Notes: generated from the letters alone by a model not told the origin. DNA of 64,000 nt from Salibacterium aidingense DSM 18341 (GCF_000429685.1 NZ_AUCI01000006.1:1-64000), one strand, 5' to 3'; numbered from the stretch's first letter, positions 34,582 through 43,230 are shown. Numbers and translations are program-made.

Positions 34582-34606
34582 GCGGGCCTAATCCCGCTTT
34601 TTTTAT
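34582..34606 (+). terminator. Plus-strand terminator without a clear upstream gene
   Basis: GCGGG CCTAAT CCCGC followed by TTTTTTTATT. No plus-strand gene ends before it: the next upstream plus gene is the coat protein more than 1.2 kb away. It may be a leader attenuator for the two genes that follow or the leftover of a lost gene. Confidence 0.7.
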
Positions 34607-34618
34607 TGGATTTCCAGA

Positions 34619-34912
34619 TTGGCGGCTGCCGACATTTGGCAAAATGACCAGGGAGTGATATTAACCGAAAAAGAGCGGTCACTTCAAGGGAACGCGGCCT
34701 TCCTTACCGATCTTGAACTTCCACTGGAAGAAGGACAGACAACTACTTTAGAAGTATCAATTGAAAGAATGAATGAGGAAAATACCATACAATTAGAAAA
34801 ATCGTATTTTTATGACGCAGGGGTTCGCTTTTCTAATATTTCATGGGAGAGCGTCCTTTGGTATAATAATGAAGCCTCTACTTTTCCTCTTATTTCCTCA
34901 AAAAGGATGTGA
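34619..34912 (+). CDS. Hypothetical protein, possibly 5'-truncated (97 aa)
   Basis: Starts with TTG and has no visible SD, directly behind a terminator, so the N-terminus may be missing. The sequence (LTDLELPLEEGQTTTLEVSI; KSYFYDAGVRFSNISWESVLWY) has beta-rich character. The stop ATGTGA overlaps the GTG start of the nuclease-winged-helix gene by four bases, suggesting coupled translation. No family recognised. Confidence 0.4.
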   Translation: MAAADIWQNDQGVILTEKERSLQGNAAFLTDLELPLEEGQTTTLEVSIERMNEENTIQLEKSYFYDAGVRFSNISWESVLWYNNEASTFPLISSKRM

Positions 34913-35562
34913 CACTCATTCTTCCATATGAAAAAACGTATCATGCATGGCTTGAAAAAAACATTTCCGAAGAGAAACATCATCGAAGACGTGAAATACT
35001 GGAGAAAGGGCTGGGACATGGAACGATAGAATTCCTGCAGCGTGTGTGGTTTCCGGCAGTGGGTAATTTTGATTATCTATATCCGGAATGGGAGGTACGT
35101 GATTTTAATAATGGTTTTCGTTACCTGGATCTTGCTTATATGCCCGGCGGGGCAAAAGGGGGGGTTGAAATTCAGGGATACGGCCCTCACGGCAGAGACC
35201 TTGATGTCAGACGTTTTAAAGATTTATGCTGGCGTCATTCTCTGCTTGCTCTGGACGGTTGGACGTTTTTACCGATCGCTTATTTATCCATACGAGATGA
35301 ACCCAAACAGTGTCAGCAGCTAATCCTTGCTTTTATTGGAAAGTTCATATCAGGAGAAGTATCTTCCACCCTCACCCCCGCAGAAGCAGAAATAGTCAGA
35401 TTTGCCCGCCGCCTTCTTCGTCCATTTTCTCCAAATGATGTGGCCCGGCATCTAAACGTCAGTGACCGTCATGCCAGGCGTATCCTTTACCAATTGGTAG
35501 AAAAAGGTGCCTTGACAGCCGCAAGTGGAGAGAAAAGGAGGCGAACGTATCAATTGAGGTAA
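34909..35562 (+). CDS. Putative DUF559-like nuclease fused to winged helix
   Basis: 217 residues. Residues about 35-145 show a pattern like Vsr/DUF559 PD-(D/E)xK nucleases: YLDLAYMPGG, then GGVEIQGYGPHGRDLDVRRF with the E-x-Q pair, and a GWTFLPIAYLSI strand. Residues about 155-217 form a helix-turn-helix or winged helix (SPNDVARHLNVSDRHARRIL; LVEKGALTAASGEKRRR). The assignment to a nuclease fold is by eye and needs profile search. GTG start behind AAAAAGG. Four REP-like units follow directly. Confidence 0.6.
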   Translation: MTLILPYEKTYHAWLEKNISEEKHHRRREILEKGLGHGTIEFLQRVWFPAVGNFDYLYPEWEVRDFNNGFRYLDLAYMPGGAKGGVEIQGYGPHGRDLDVRRFKDLCWRHSLLALDGWTFLPIAYLSIRDEPKQCQQLILAFIGKFISGEVSSTLTPAEAEIVRFARRLLRPFSPNDVARHLNVSDRHARRILYQLVEKGALTAASGEKRRRTYQLR

Positions 35563-35568
35563 TGTAAT

Positions 35569-35746
35569 GGGACATTTATTCCTCTATTTTAACGATTTTG
35601 CTAATATTTAAAGGGAATGCGGACATTTGTTCCGCTATTGGCCTGAAACGGAGCCGTTCACCGGTTAAAAAGCTTGAATAACGGAATAAATGTCCGGACC
35701 CAGCATCAAATTTACTGATTTGGAGGAAATAAAGGAACAAATGTCC
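35569..35746. repeat. Four REP-like GGACATTTRTTCC units
   Basis: Units at 35569-35582 (GGGACATTTATTCC) and 35619-35634 (GCGGACATTTGTTCCG) run forward; units at 35683-35695 (GGAATAAATGTCC) and 35734-35746 (GGAACAAATGTCC) run in reverse. The first pairs exactly with the third and the second with the fourth, so two interleaved long hairpins, or one nested one, can form. The region lies directly downstream of the nuclease-winged-helix gene. Confidence 0.85.
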
Positions 35747-35763
35747 GCCCATGGGTTTTTCCC

Positions 35764-36330
35764 TTAAAAGTCATATTCTGCTTCTTTTGCTTCTCGGATT
35801 TTGGCGGAGGTCTCCGCCAGCACCATGGTATCTTCCAGCAGGCGGTCGATGCGGAACAACACATCATCATTTGTTATTTCCCGGCGGTAGAAATTGTCTT
35901 CTTCAATAAATACGTAGCTCTGTACGATTTGTGCTTTCATATAGCCAAGGATCGGTTTCAACTGCTGCTCAGCGATTAAATAATGTCTTGCCGAGCCAGC
36001 GGTAACGATCATGGCAGCTGTTTTATCACGCAGCCCGTCTCCCGGGAGTAGATCAAAGACATTTTTTAATGAGCCCGGGATGGAGGCTTGAAAAATGGGA
36101 GTACCAATGATTAGGACCTCCGCCTTCATCAAGGTGCGGGCGACATAGCCCGTATCCCCATCGTAATCCAGATAATTCCTTCCGTCACTGAACTGAACAT
36201 TATATTCTGCCAGATCAAGCAGCGTGACGTCGACATCTGAATAGTTTTCCTTTAACGATTTCACTGTATAATCGACGGCGGTCCGTGTTTTTGAACCGGC
36301 TATGGAACCGGCCACTACAACAACATTCAT
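35764..36330 (-). CDS. NAD(P)H-dependent FMN reductase
   Basis: 188 residues, flavodoxin-like fold of the SsuE/NADPH-FMN reductase family. N-terminal VVVVAGSIAGSKTRTA binds FMN phosphate; GTPIFQASIPGSLKN and the MIVTAGS segment are typical. It supplies reduced flavin, most likely to the luciferase-like enzyme encoded just upstream (three-base gap). SD within AGGAGGAATAAG. Confidence 0.87.
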   Translation of the reverse strand: MNVVVVAGSIAGSKTRTAVDYTVKSLKENYSDVDVTLLDLAEYNVQFSDGRNYLDYDGDTGYVARTLMKAEVLIIGTPIFQASIPGSLKNVFDLLPGDGLRDKTAAMIVTAGSARHYLIAEQQLKPILGYMKAQIVQSYVFIEEDNFYRREITNDDVLFRIDRLLEDTMVLAETSAKIREAKEAEYDF

Positions 36331-36333
36331 TTC

Positions 36334-37401
36334 TTATTCCTCCTGCTGTTTTGCTGTGTATTTTTTTACAGCCGGCAGTATTTCCGTGCCGATAATATCA
36401 ATGTTTTTTCTTAATTTATCAAACGGCATCCCGCCAAAATCGATCTGGGCAATATAGCGCTGATGGCCAAACACTTCATGTTGATAAAGAATTTTTTCAA
36501 TAATTTCCTGAGGACTTCCGATATTCATCACACTTCGTTTATCTGCTCCCTGGGCAAAAACCTGTTTCGAAAAACCCTGTCCATTGGTCTTTTTCATGCC
36601 TTCGTTAATATGGGGATACATGTCTTTCAGGGCCTGCTGGGAGGTTTCGGCGGCGTAGAAAAAACCGGCCGTAGCTACCGGCAGCTTCGAAGGGTCAAAA
36701 CCGCTGCTTTGGGCCGCTTCCCGGTAGGCATCTATTGTTCTTTTAAATGCCGTGACGGGCCCTCCTAAATGGGCCATGAACATAGGAACTCCGGCATACC
36801 CGGCTTTGATGGCACTCTGAGGGGTTCCTCCAACAGCACGCCATATAGGCAGCTTTCCCTGCTGTGGACGCGGCAGTACTTTCGCATTGTTTAACGGAGC
36901 ACGGAAGTCCCCGTCCCATGTTACAGTTTCCTGCTCATTGATTTTCAACAACAGATCAAACTTTTCCTCATATAGAGCTTCATAATCACGAACATTATAC
37001 CCGAGCAAGTCAAAAAGCCCGATTCTGGAAGCACGTCCTGCCACAATCTCTGCTCGTCCTCTGGAAATAAGGTCAATCGTTGCGAAATCCTCATAGACCC
37101 GGACCGGATCCGATGTACTGATAATGGTGGAGGAACTTGCGATTTTAATATCTTTCGTAGCCTGGGCAATTCCGGCGAGAACAGCGGAGTGGGCCTGGGT
37201 GGCAAAGTAGTCCTGGTGACTCTCCCCCACACTGAAAAAATCAAGCCCCGCTTCATCAGCAAGCCTGGCATACTCAATAATTTCATGAATCCGCTGCTCT
37301 GCCGAAATTCTCTCCCCTGTATGCGGATCAGGCAGATGATCGCCTAACGTATAAATACCAAATTCCATCCCCTTGCTTTGATCTATGCGATATTGTTTCA
37401 C
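36334..37401 (-). CDS. LLM-class flavin-dependent monooxygenase
   Basis: 355 residues, luciferase-like TIM barrel. FGIYTLGDHLPDPHTG at the N-terminus, LDFFSVGESHQDYFATQAHS, and the AEIVAGRASRIGLFDLLGYN segment near the FMN site. With the FMN reductase it makes a two-component monooxygenase; the natural substrate is unknown. GTG start, weak SD. Divergent from an HxlR regulator, which probably controls it. Confidence 0.87.
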   Translation of the reverse strand: MKQYRIDQSKGMEFGIYTLGDHLPDPHTGERISAEQRIHEIIEYARLADEAGLDFFSVGESHQDYFATQAHSAVLAGIAQATKDIKIASSSTIISTSDPVRVYEDFATIDLISRGRAEIVAGRASRIGLFDLLGYNVRDYEALYEEKFDLLLKINEQETVTWDGDFRAPLNNAKVLPRPQQGKLPIWRAVGGTPQSAIKAGYAGVPMFMAHLGGPVTAFKRTIDAYREAAQSSGFDPSKLPVATAGFFYAAETSQQALKDMYPHINEGMKKTNGQGFSKQVFAQGADKRSVMNIGSPQEIIEKILYQHEVFGHQRYIAQIDFGGMPFDKLRKNIDIIGTEILPAVKKYTAKQQEE

Positions 37402-37480
37402 AGCTATTTCACCATTCTTTCTTCAAATAAGGAAGTTCCTGCTTTACCATGTTATTATAGAAGATAAGGAAAAAAATTAT

Positions 37481-37520
37481 AAGTACGCACTTCAAAGTGG
37501 TATAGTATCTAAAATGATAC
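37481..37520. promoter_or_regulatory. Candidate HxlR operators
   Basis: Two inverted repeats lie in the gap shared by the monooxygenase and the HxlR gene: AAGT-ACGC-ACTT at 37481-37492 and GTATC-TAAAAT-GATAC at 37505-37520, the latter next to the SD of the regulator. Position and symmetry fit an autoregulated HxlR-family switch. Confidence 0.5.
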
Positions 37521-37535
37521 CTAGGAGGGGATGAA

Positions 37536-37880
37536 ATGGAAAAAATACCGGAGGAATGCCGTGTTGAAGATGCATTAAGTATTCTCGTTGGAAAATGGAA
37601 GCCTATCATTTTATTACACTTACTACAGAAAGGCACGCACCGCTTCAATGAACTGAAACGAAAAATGCCCGGAATTACACAGAAAATGCTGACAAAACAG
37701 CTGCGCGAACTCGAAGAAGAAGACATTATTGAACGCACAGTCTACCCGCAGGTACCTCCTAAGGTGGAGTATTCCATTACAGAGTACGGCGCGAGTCTCG
37801 AACCGATTCTGGAAGCGATGCATGAATGGGGAACCAGGCATACTCTGCACAAAATGAATAAAAAGAAACAAACCATATAG
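37536..37880 (+). CDS. HxlR family winged-helix regulator
   Basis: 114 residues. [20 protein letters not shown] is the classic HxlR start, followed by [20 protein letters not shown] (recognition helix) and the wing [21 protein letters not shown] Cys near the N-terminus is the thiol-sensing residue in many relatives (YodB, HypR). SD AGGAGG. It likely responds to electrophiles or aldehydes and regulates the divergent oxidoreductase pair. Confidence 0.92.
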   Translation: MEKIPEECRVEDALSILVGKWKPIILLHLLQKGTHRFNELKRKMPGITQKMLTKQLRELEEEDIIERTVYPQVPPKVEYSITEYGASLEPILEAMHEWGTRHTLHKMNKKKQTI

Positions 37881-37915
37881 GCAGCCTCTTTTAAGGGCTG
37901 CCCTCCGTCTTGGTA

Positions 37916-38671
37916 TTACTGTACTTTTTCCGAAGCCGTGTCATAATTCGGAAGGATGAGGACTTCCACCCGTCTATTCATAGCCCGATTTTCTTCACTA
38001 TTATTAGGTGCAATCGGCTGATGTTCCCCGTAGCCCTTTGCACTGAACCACTGAGGTTCCAGCTTCTCATTTTCCAGCAGTAAACGCATAAAGTTGATCG
38101 CACGCATCGCACTCAAATCCCAGTTGGAGGTAAATTCGCTTGTATGAATCGGTTGATCGTCTGTATGCCCACTTACTAAAATCTGTCGTGGCGGGTCGGA
38201 GTATAAAAATTCGGAGACTTCTGCAGCGATCTGTTTTCCATCTCCCTTTACTTCCGCACTGCCGGAATCAAAGAACACATCGTTTAAAATCGAAAGCATC
38301 AGGCCTTCCTCCGTCAATTTTGTTCCTAACACATCGGAAAGATTATTCTCTTTAATATACGTGTTAATTTGTTGTTGGAGTTCTTCTAACTGTTTTAACT
38401 CTTTTTTCCCTTTTTGTTCCTTGTCTTCCTCTTCCTTTATTTCTCCAGGGACGGAGGCATCAATAGGGCTGTTACTATGTTCCATCATGCCGTCGCCCCC
38501 TGCAAATTCACTATGTAAAACTTGAGATAAGTCTTCATATTTTTGAGCATCTATTTCACTCATAGCAAACAATACAATAAATAGAGCCAACAAAAGGGTT
38601 AACATATCTGCATACGGAAGCAGCCACGATTCGCCGATGTGTTCTTCCTCATGCTGTTTTGTTTTTCGCAT
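37916..38671 (-). CDS. motB: Flagellar motor stator protein MotB
   Basis: 251 residues. One membrane segment with the proton or sodium-carrying Asp in PYADMLTLLLALFIVLFAMS, then a charged linker and the OmpA-type peptidoglycan-binding domain (ILVSGHTDDQPIH; SAMRAINFMRLLLE; NRAMNRRVEVLI). More like B. subtilis MotB than MotS by eye. ATG at 38671 has AGGAGAAA upstream and overlaps motA by 23 bases. Ion preference cannot be read with confidence. Confidence 0.9.
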   Translation of the reverse strand: MRKTKQHEEEHIGESWLLPYADMLTLLLALFIVLFAMSEIDAQKYEDLSQVLHSEFAGGDGMMEHSNSPIDASVPGEIKEEEDKEQKGKKELKQLEELQQQINTYIKENNLSDVLGTKLTEEGLMLSILNDVFFDSGSAEVKGDGKQIAAEVSEFLYSDPPRQILVSGHTDDQPIHTSEFTSNWDLSAMRAINFMRLLLENEKLEPQWFSAKGYGEHQPIAPNNSEENRAMNRRVEVLILPNYDTASEKVQ

Positions 38672-39455
38672 CGTCTTTCTCCTGTTCTCCATTTTCCATC
38701 TCATTAGAATTCATCGGAAGATAAGATGTTAACTTATCTTTCAATATCATTGGGGAATCCTGATTCGTCAGCGATAAAATTCCTTCCATCATAATATATT
38801 TAATCTGCACCTCGTTTTTGGATTTTTCCTTTAACTTATTGGCAAACGGATGCCACAGGACGTATCCGGAAAAAATACCGAATAAGGTAGCAATAAAGGC
38901 AGCAGAAATAGCGTGGCCTAATACCTCCATATCTTCCAAATTCCCAAGGGCCGCGATTAACCCTACCACTGCCCCTAATACACCCAGGGTTGGAGCATAT
39001 GTCCCTGCCTGGGTGAAAATGGAAGCCCCTTTTTGATGTCTTTGCTCCATTGCCTCTATCTTCTCTGATAGTACATCTCTGATAAAATCAGCAGATTGCC
39101 CGTCTGTTACAAGATGAAATCCAGATTGAAGAAAGGGATCGTCCACTTCCTCTGCCTTTTTTTCTAATGCTAAAATCCCTTCTTTTCGTGTAATATCTGC
39201 CATATCGGTGAACAGGTCTATAATGCTTTTTATATCCTGGTTCTGTTCTTCTCTGAAAATAATTTTAAACAGCGTCGGTATTTTTTTAACAGTGCTCATT
39301 GGAAAAGCAATGAAAATAGATGCTGCGGTTCCTAAAAAGATAATCAGAAGAGCGGCCGGGTTAAATAGTGCCGTTAAACTGACTCCTTTCATTACCATTC
39401 CAGTACATATAGCAGCCAGCCCCATTATGATTCCTATGATTGATGTTTTATCCAT
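38649..39455 (-). CDS. motA: Flagellar motor stator protein MotA
   Basis: 268 residues, four membrane segments. The loop RKEGILALEKKAEEVDDPFL and the conserved TYAPTLGVLGAVVGLIAAL pore helix with the conserved Pro region are clear. It forms the stator with MotB. SD AAAGGAAG. No other flagellar genes are in the window, as is usual for motAB in Bacilli. Confidence 0.93.
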   Translation of the reverse strand: MDKTSIIGIIMGLAAICTGMVMKGVSLTALFNPAALLIIFLGTAASIFIAFPMSTVKKIPTLFKIIFREEQNQDIKSIIDLFTDMADITRKEGILALEKKAEEVDDPFLQSGFHLVTDGQSADFIRDVLSEKIEAMEQRHQKGASIFTQAGTYAPTLGVLGAVVGLIAALGNLEDMEVLGHAISAAFIATLFGIFSGYVLWHPFANKLKEKSKNEVQIKYIMMEGILSLTNQDSPMILKDKLTSYLPMNSNEMENGEQEKDDAKNKTA

Positions 39456-39542
39456 CCTGTCACTTCCTTTCCCTGATGATGGAGCAATATGCTTTGTATA
39501 AAAACAACAGAAATACTTGGTCGTCTATCCTTCCCCCGCGGT

Positions 39543-39668
39543 TTATGATTCAGAAGGAGTTTCAGTGGGGCACTCCCCCAAATATGCATTTAACTTATCC
39601 AATAGTTGGTCTATTTCTTTTTTTGTAACTTCTTCTTTTTCTTCATGGACTTTGGGGCCTTCCCCCAT
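39543..39668 (-). CDS. Small acidic hypothetical protein (41 aa)
   Basis: Starts MGEGPKVHEEKEEV and ends CPTETPSES. AAAGGAG lies ten bases before the ATG. One predicted helix (KKEIDQLLDKLNAYLGE). It is just upstream of motA on the same strand. No family recognised. Confidence 0.5.
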   Translation of the reverse strand: MGEGPKVHEEKEEVTKKEIDQLLDKLNAYLGECPTETPSES

Positions 39669-39906
39669 TTTTCATTTCTCCTTTCTCCATTCCTCCTATA
39701 AATTTACTATTAACAGTAGTATAAATCTAGGATAAAATGCTTTTTTTATAAGTTTTCCATTCAATCAATAACAATTATGTAATACTAAAGAACCATTTAA
39801 CGTAGGTACATGATACCATTTTGGTAAGATAATTCAATATGTCTGAATGAACAACTTATGGTGATCTTTATTGTTCATATCGATAGAATCTCCTTATCTT
39901 AGGATA

Positions 39907-39934
39907 TAAAAAAAGCAGGGGATATCTCCCTGCT
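39907..39934 (-). terminator. Terminator of the LLM oxidoreductase gene
   Basis: On the minus strand AGCAGGG and CCCTGCT pair around a seven-base loop and run into TTTTTTT. Confidence 0.85.
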
Positions 39935-39954
39935 CCATCACGGCAAATCGGTCA

Positions 39955-40956
39955 TTACTTATTTTGGACGACTTCCTTTAACATTTCATACGACCGCTTC
40001 TGTTTTCCTGGATCATAAATATAGGAAACCGCCATGATTTCCTGCACCGCATATTTTTCTTGAAAACGCATGAACTGGTCCCGTACCGAACTTTTACTTC
40101 CAAGTAACGTGGCACTCGACATAGAGGAAGCCATCTCTTTTTCCCGCGGATTCCAAATATCATCCATATTTTCTACTGGAGGACTTAATGGCTGCCTGGC
40201 CCCCCGCACTACATTAAGGAAAAACTGCTGCATCGTTGTTTGTTCAAAGCGGGCCTCATCATCACTTTCTGCAGCAATTACGTTGAGACAAACCATCATA
40301 TAAGGACTGTCCAAGTATTCGGATGGCTGAAAGTCCCTCCGATAAATTGATATGGCTTCTTCCATGTGCGCGGGGGCAAAATGAGCAGCAAAGACGTAGG
40401 GAAGGCCTAACTTAGCAGCCAATACCGCAGAGTCTGTTGAGGATCCGAGAATATAAATGGGAATATTCGTGTCTATCCCGAGGTTGGCTTTCACATAGCC
40501 CTGGCGTTCTTCCGGTCCAAAATAGGTGAGAAGCGCCTGCACATCGTCCGGAAAAGAATGGACGGTATCACTCTGGGACCGTCTCAAGGCACTGGCCGTC
40601 AGCATATCTGTTCCCGGTGCCCGGCCGAGACCGAGATCAAGTCGATCCGGATAGATCGTGGCCATCGTGCCAAACTGTTCCGCTACAACCAGCGGAGAAT
40701 GGTTTGGCAGCATAATCCCGCCGGAGCCGACACGGATGCTGTCGGTGTGTTCCAGGGTATGTTTCATAAGAATGGAGGTGGCAGAGCTGACAAGAGTCGA
40801 AGTATTATGATGCTCGGCAATCCAATATCTTTCATATCCCATCTTCTCTACGGCCTGAGCCAGATCCACCATCGACTCCACGGCCTCCCTCATCGACTGG
40901 CCCAGCCGGACCGGGGCAAGATTCAATACAGAAACGGGAACATTTATATCTGTCAT
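39955..40956 (-). CDS. LLM-class flavin-dependent oxidoreductase
   Basis: 333 residues, luciferase-like barrel of the MsnO8/YvbT type. [20 protein letters not shown] at the start, [37 protein letters not shown] and [13 protein letters not shown] are family landmarks. Probably uses FMNH2 or F420-like flavin; substrate unknown. SD AAAGGAG. Single gene with its own terminator. Confidence 0.88.
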   Translation of the reverse strand: MTDINVPVSVLNLAPVRLGQSMREAVESMVDLAQAVEKMGYERYWIAEHHNTSTLVSSATSILMKHTLEHTDSIRVGSGGIMLPNHSPLVVAEQFGTMATIYPDRLDLGLGRAPGTDMLTASALRRSQSDTVHSFPDDVQALLTYFGPEERQGYVKANLGIDTNIPIYILGSSTDSAVLAAKLGLPYVFAAHFAPAHMEEAISIYRRDFQPSEYLDSPYMMVCLNVIAAESDDEARFEQTTMQQFFLNVVRGARQPLSPPVENMDDIWNPREKEMASSMSSATLLGSKSSVRDQFMRFQEKYAVQEIMAVSYIYDPGKQKRSYEMLKEVVQNK

Positions 40957-41266
40957 ATCACATTCTCCTTTATTGATTAAGCATTTCAGTACGTATTATA
41001 ACACCGCATTTTTTGATTTATTGGTTTTTTGCTCAATCCCCTCCTGGCGGAGATTTCATCTCGATCCGGCGCTTCACCGGCCTCGTCCAAGCTCCGCTGG
41101 TTTTATCGATTTTCACCGGGGAATACAAAACTTTGAAACCGTGCCGGGCCGGGATTTGATTCTGCCCTCCCTTTTCATTTTTAGAATTTATTTCTTGATA
41201 TTTTTCCCACAATAATAGCCGCGGTAAAAGACGCCTTAGGGTTGAAAATCCTAAGGCGTACCTGGA
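40957..41266. other. Gene-free stretch with a terminator at its right end
   Basis: No supported gene. Its right end carries an inverted repeat ACGCCTTAGG / CCTAAGGCGT (41231-41259) with a short U-run on the minus strand (TCTTTTACC), suitable to end the DUF4396 gene. The middle has GC-rich pieces without clear structure. Confidence 0.6.
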
Positions 41267-41956
41267 TTACATCGCGTGTTTCACTCCTTTTTTTACCAGA
41301 AGCCAATTTGCAGGGTAGCTGGTAAGAAAACCGAGCATCATCGCGATCTGCATCATAAACCAATATACCGCTGTCATCGGTTCCGGGGGCTGAGCGAAAA
41401 ACAAATAGTGGACGAGTGCCATCCATCCGAACATTCCAATTTCAAAAGCCACCAGAGCCAGCGTGTCTGCTTTCACTGCATCTTTAATGGCTTTTCCTGC
41501 CCCTTCTTTTTTGCTTCTTCCCATCCCGTAATACTGAAAAGCAATCCCGAAAATATAGGCAAGCACAAATTCGACAGCGTAATCCGCAAACAAGGTACTG
41601 CCGGCTATCGTTAATCCCGTTAACGCCACAATCGGAACACCGATCATATCTCCCAGGGAACAGCCGCTGCTGCAATGAGTGGTAGAAACAAAAACACTCT
41701 GCCAGAACGGCTTATTCGGATGATGGGAGTCATGATGGTGATCATGAGGAGGGGTTTCCCTATTGTTCTTGTTTTGGCCGAGTTTCCAATAGGACCATAA
41801 TCCGAAAACCGGAAAATATAAACCAATTAACGGCCAGACCACATTCATAATCGGCATCATGTGCTGCGGCTTTCGGATGACATCTACTGTTATATATCCC
41901 GCCTGGACTATTCCTAACAGGTTGGAAATCCAGGCGATTCCTGCAAAAATACTCAT
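41267..41956 (-). CDS. DUF4396 domain membrane protein
   Basis: 229 residues, five to six membrane segments. A His-rich linker PPHDHHHDSHHPNKP precedes the family motif STTHCSSGCSLGDMIG, whose Cys and His could bind a metal. Function unknown. The ATG at 41956 follows AAAGGGG; a start seven codons upstream is less likely. Confidence 0.82.
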   Translation of the reverse strand: MSIFAGIAWISNLLGIVQAGYITVDVIRKPQHMMPIMNVVWPLIGLYFPVFGLWSYWKLGQNKNNRETPPHDHHHDSHHPNKPFWQSVFVSTTHCSSGCSLGDMIGVPIVALTGLTIAGSTLFADYAVEFVLAYIFGIAFQYYGMGRSKKEGAGKAIKDAVKADTLALVAFEIGMFGWMALVHYLFFAQPPEPMTAVYWFMMQIAMMLGFLTSYPANWLLVKKGVKHAM

Positions 41957-42109
41957 TATAAAACCCCTTTTTGCCAAAAATGTACACCAGCTGTTATATG
42001 TATTATCCTGGTTCTTTTTCCATTAAACATACAGGGGTATTTGAACGGTACGGCGTGAGGTATAATGTATTTGGCAGCCTTAGAAAGGGACACACATAGG
42101 AAGGGATGC

Positions 42110-42445
42110 ATGATGGATAAAGAAGCGTTGCTGGAAATGTCACAAGCAGTAAACTTAGAATATGAGCCTGGTATCTCCCAGGAGATATCAGATTTTTTCA
42201 CAGAATACCATTCCGTTACAGGGTTTACATCAACATTTGAAAACAGCACTTTTTATGTTTCCGTGAATGTAAAACAACTGGATGTACCAAAGGTAAGGGA
42301 CCTTTTCTTCTCTTTTCTCCATTTCACTTCGTATGACTCAAGTTTTTTTGTATGCGAGAGGACAGAAAAAACAGTGACCTACACTTTGTTATCAAAGATA
42401 AGCGGGTTAAATAAAGGATTTTTATGTGAACTTTATTTTTATTAA
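42110..42445 (+). CDS. Hypothetical protein (about 111 aa)
   Basis: Begins MMDKEALLEMSQAVNLEYEP and has an aromatic-rich C-terminal half (FFSFLHFTSYDSSFFVCER). No signal peptide. AGGAAGGG lies four to seven bases before the two possible ATG codons. No family recognised. It directly precedes a decayed hepT fragment on the other strand. Confidence 0.5.
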   Translation: MMDKEALLEMSQAVNLEYEPGISQEISDFFTEYHSVTGFTSTFENSTFYVSVNVKQLDVPKVRDLFFSFLHFTSYDSSFFVCERTEKTVTYTLLSKISGLNKGFLCELYFY

Positions 42446-42477
42446 AGCTGGAAAGAGGGGGTTCATGGATGTTTTCC

Positions 42478-42600
42478 ACGAATCTTCCGGGAAATATATT
42501 TAGCTGCTTCTCCTATTACTTCAAGATTGCGAATCCCTGCATCGATGAAAAGCGGGTTTTGATCAAATTTTTCAAAGTTTATCCCAGCAGTCCTGCCTGG
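42478..42600 (-). pseudogene. Decayed HepT-type HEPN toxin fragment
   Basis: Read on the plus strand, this stretch aligns base by base with 43862-43985, the middle of the intact hepT gene (shared pieces include GGAATATATTT/GGAAATATATTT, CTGCATC and ATCAAATT). Identity is roughly three quarters by eye. No start, stop or partner nucleotidyltransferase remains. It shows that a second, older copy of the module once sat here. Confidence 0.8.
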
Positions 42601-42676
42601 TCAATGAGTTGGTTTTATGAAATAACTTCTAAAGAAATTATAGGAATTTGAAATGATGATGGTTAACCAAAAACAG

Positions 42677-42690
42677 ACATAACGTTATGT
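42677..42690. promoter_or_regulatory. Perfect 14-bp palindrome before the lipoprotein gene
   Basis: ACATAACGTTATGT is fully self-complementary and touches the SD (AAGGGGG) of the DUF4825 lipoprotein gene. A second palindrome GGTTAACC lies nine bases upstream. A repressor operator is the simplest reading. Confidence 0.5.
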
Positions 42691-42704
42691 AAGGGGGCAT
42701 TATA

Positions 42705-43205
42705 ATGAAAAAAATAACCAGATATATTTTCTTTTCATTGTTACTATTATTCTTCCTAAATGGGTGTGGTTCAAACAGTGCCGGAAACGATAATAAAGGT
42801 GAGGATATATTTCAATACAAAGGATCTGTAATTGGGGATAACAACGCAGTAATCGATATAATTGGGCAATTACAACACAATACGGAATTTCAAGAAGTTT
42901 CACTTGAAACAAAAACAAAGCCCTATGGCTTGACTTTAAACTATGAAAACATTGAAGCAACAATGATAGAAAAGGAATATAAAGAAACAACAGTTTACAA
43001 TGCTGCCTTTCTATTTGTGTTAATTGATAATGCGGAATGGGCCACCTTTAATTTTGGAGACCATAAATATAAAATTACTAAATCAAAACTACAGGATTGG
43101 TATGGTAAAGAGTTAAATGAATTTACTAATGAAGAAGAATTGAAAGCTTTCGTTCAAGAACAGTTGAAAGATGAAAGTAAAGTAAGTCAGCTTTTCACAA
43201 ATTAG
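42705..43205 (+). CDS. DUF4825-type lipoprotein
   Basis: 166 residues. Signal peptide ITRYIFFSLLLLFFLNGCG with lipobox LNGC. The mature part has KGSVIGDNNAVIDIIGQL and TKTKPYGLTLNYENI, the pattern of DUF4825 proteins, which in larger members follow a sensor or anti-sigma domain. Function unknown. SD AAGGGGG. Followed by a terminator. Confidence 0.75.
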   Translation: MKKITRYIFFSLLLLFFLNGCGSNSAGNDNKGEDIFQYKGSVIGDNNAVIDIIGQLQHNTEFQEVSLETKTKPYGLTLNYENIEATMIEKEYKETTVYNAAFLFVLIDNAEWATFNFGDHKYKITKSKLQDWYGKELNEFTNEEELKAFVQEQLKDESKVSQLFTN

Positions 43206-43230
43206 AATACTCATGAATGGGTAATATAAC

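Noticed and set aside
42469-42651. Plus-strand open frame starting MFSTNLPGN
   Set aside because: It is the antisense of the decayed hepT fragment and has no family match.
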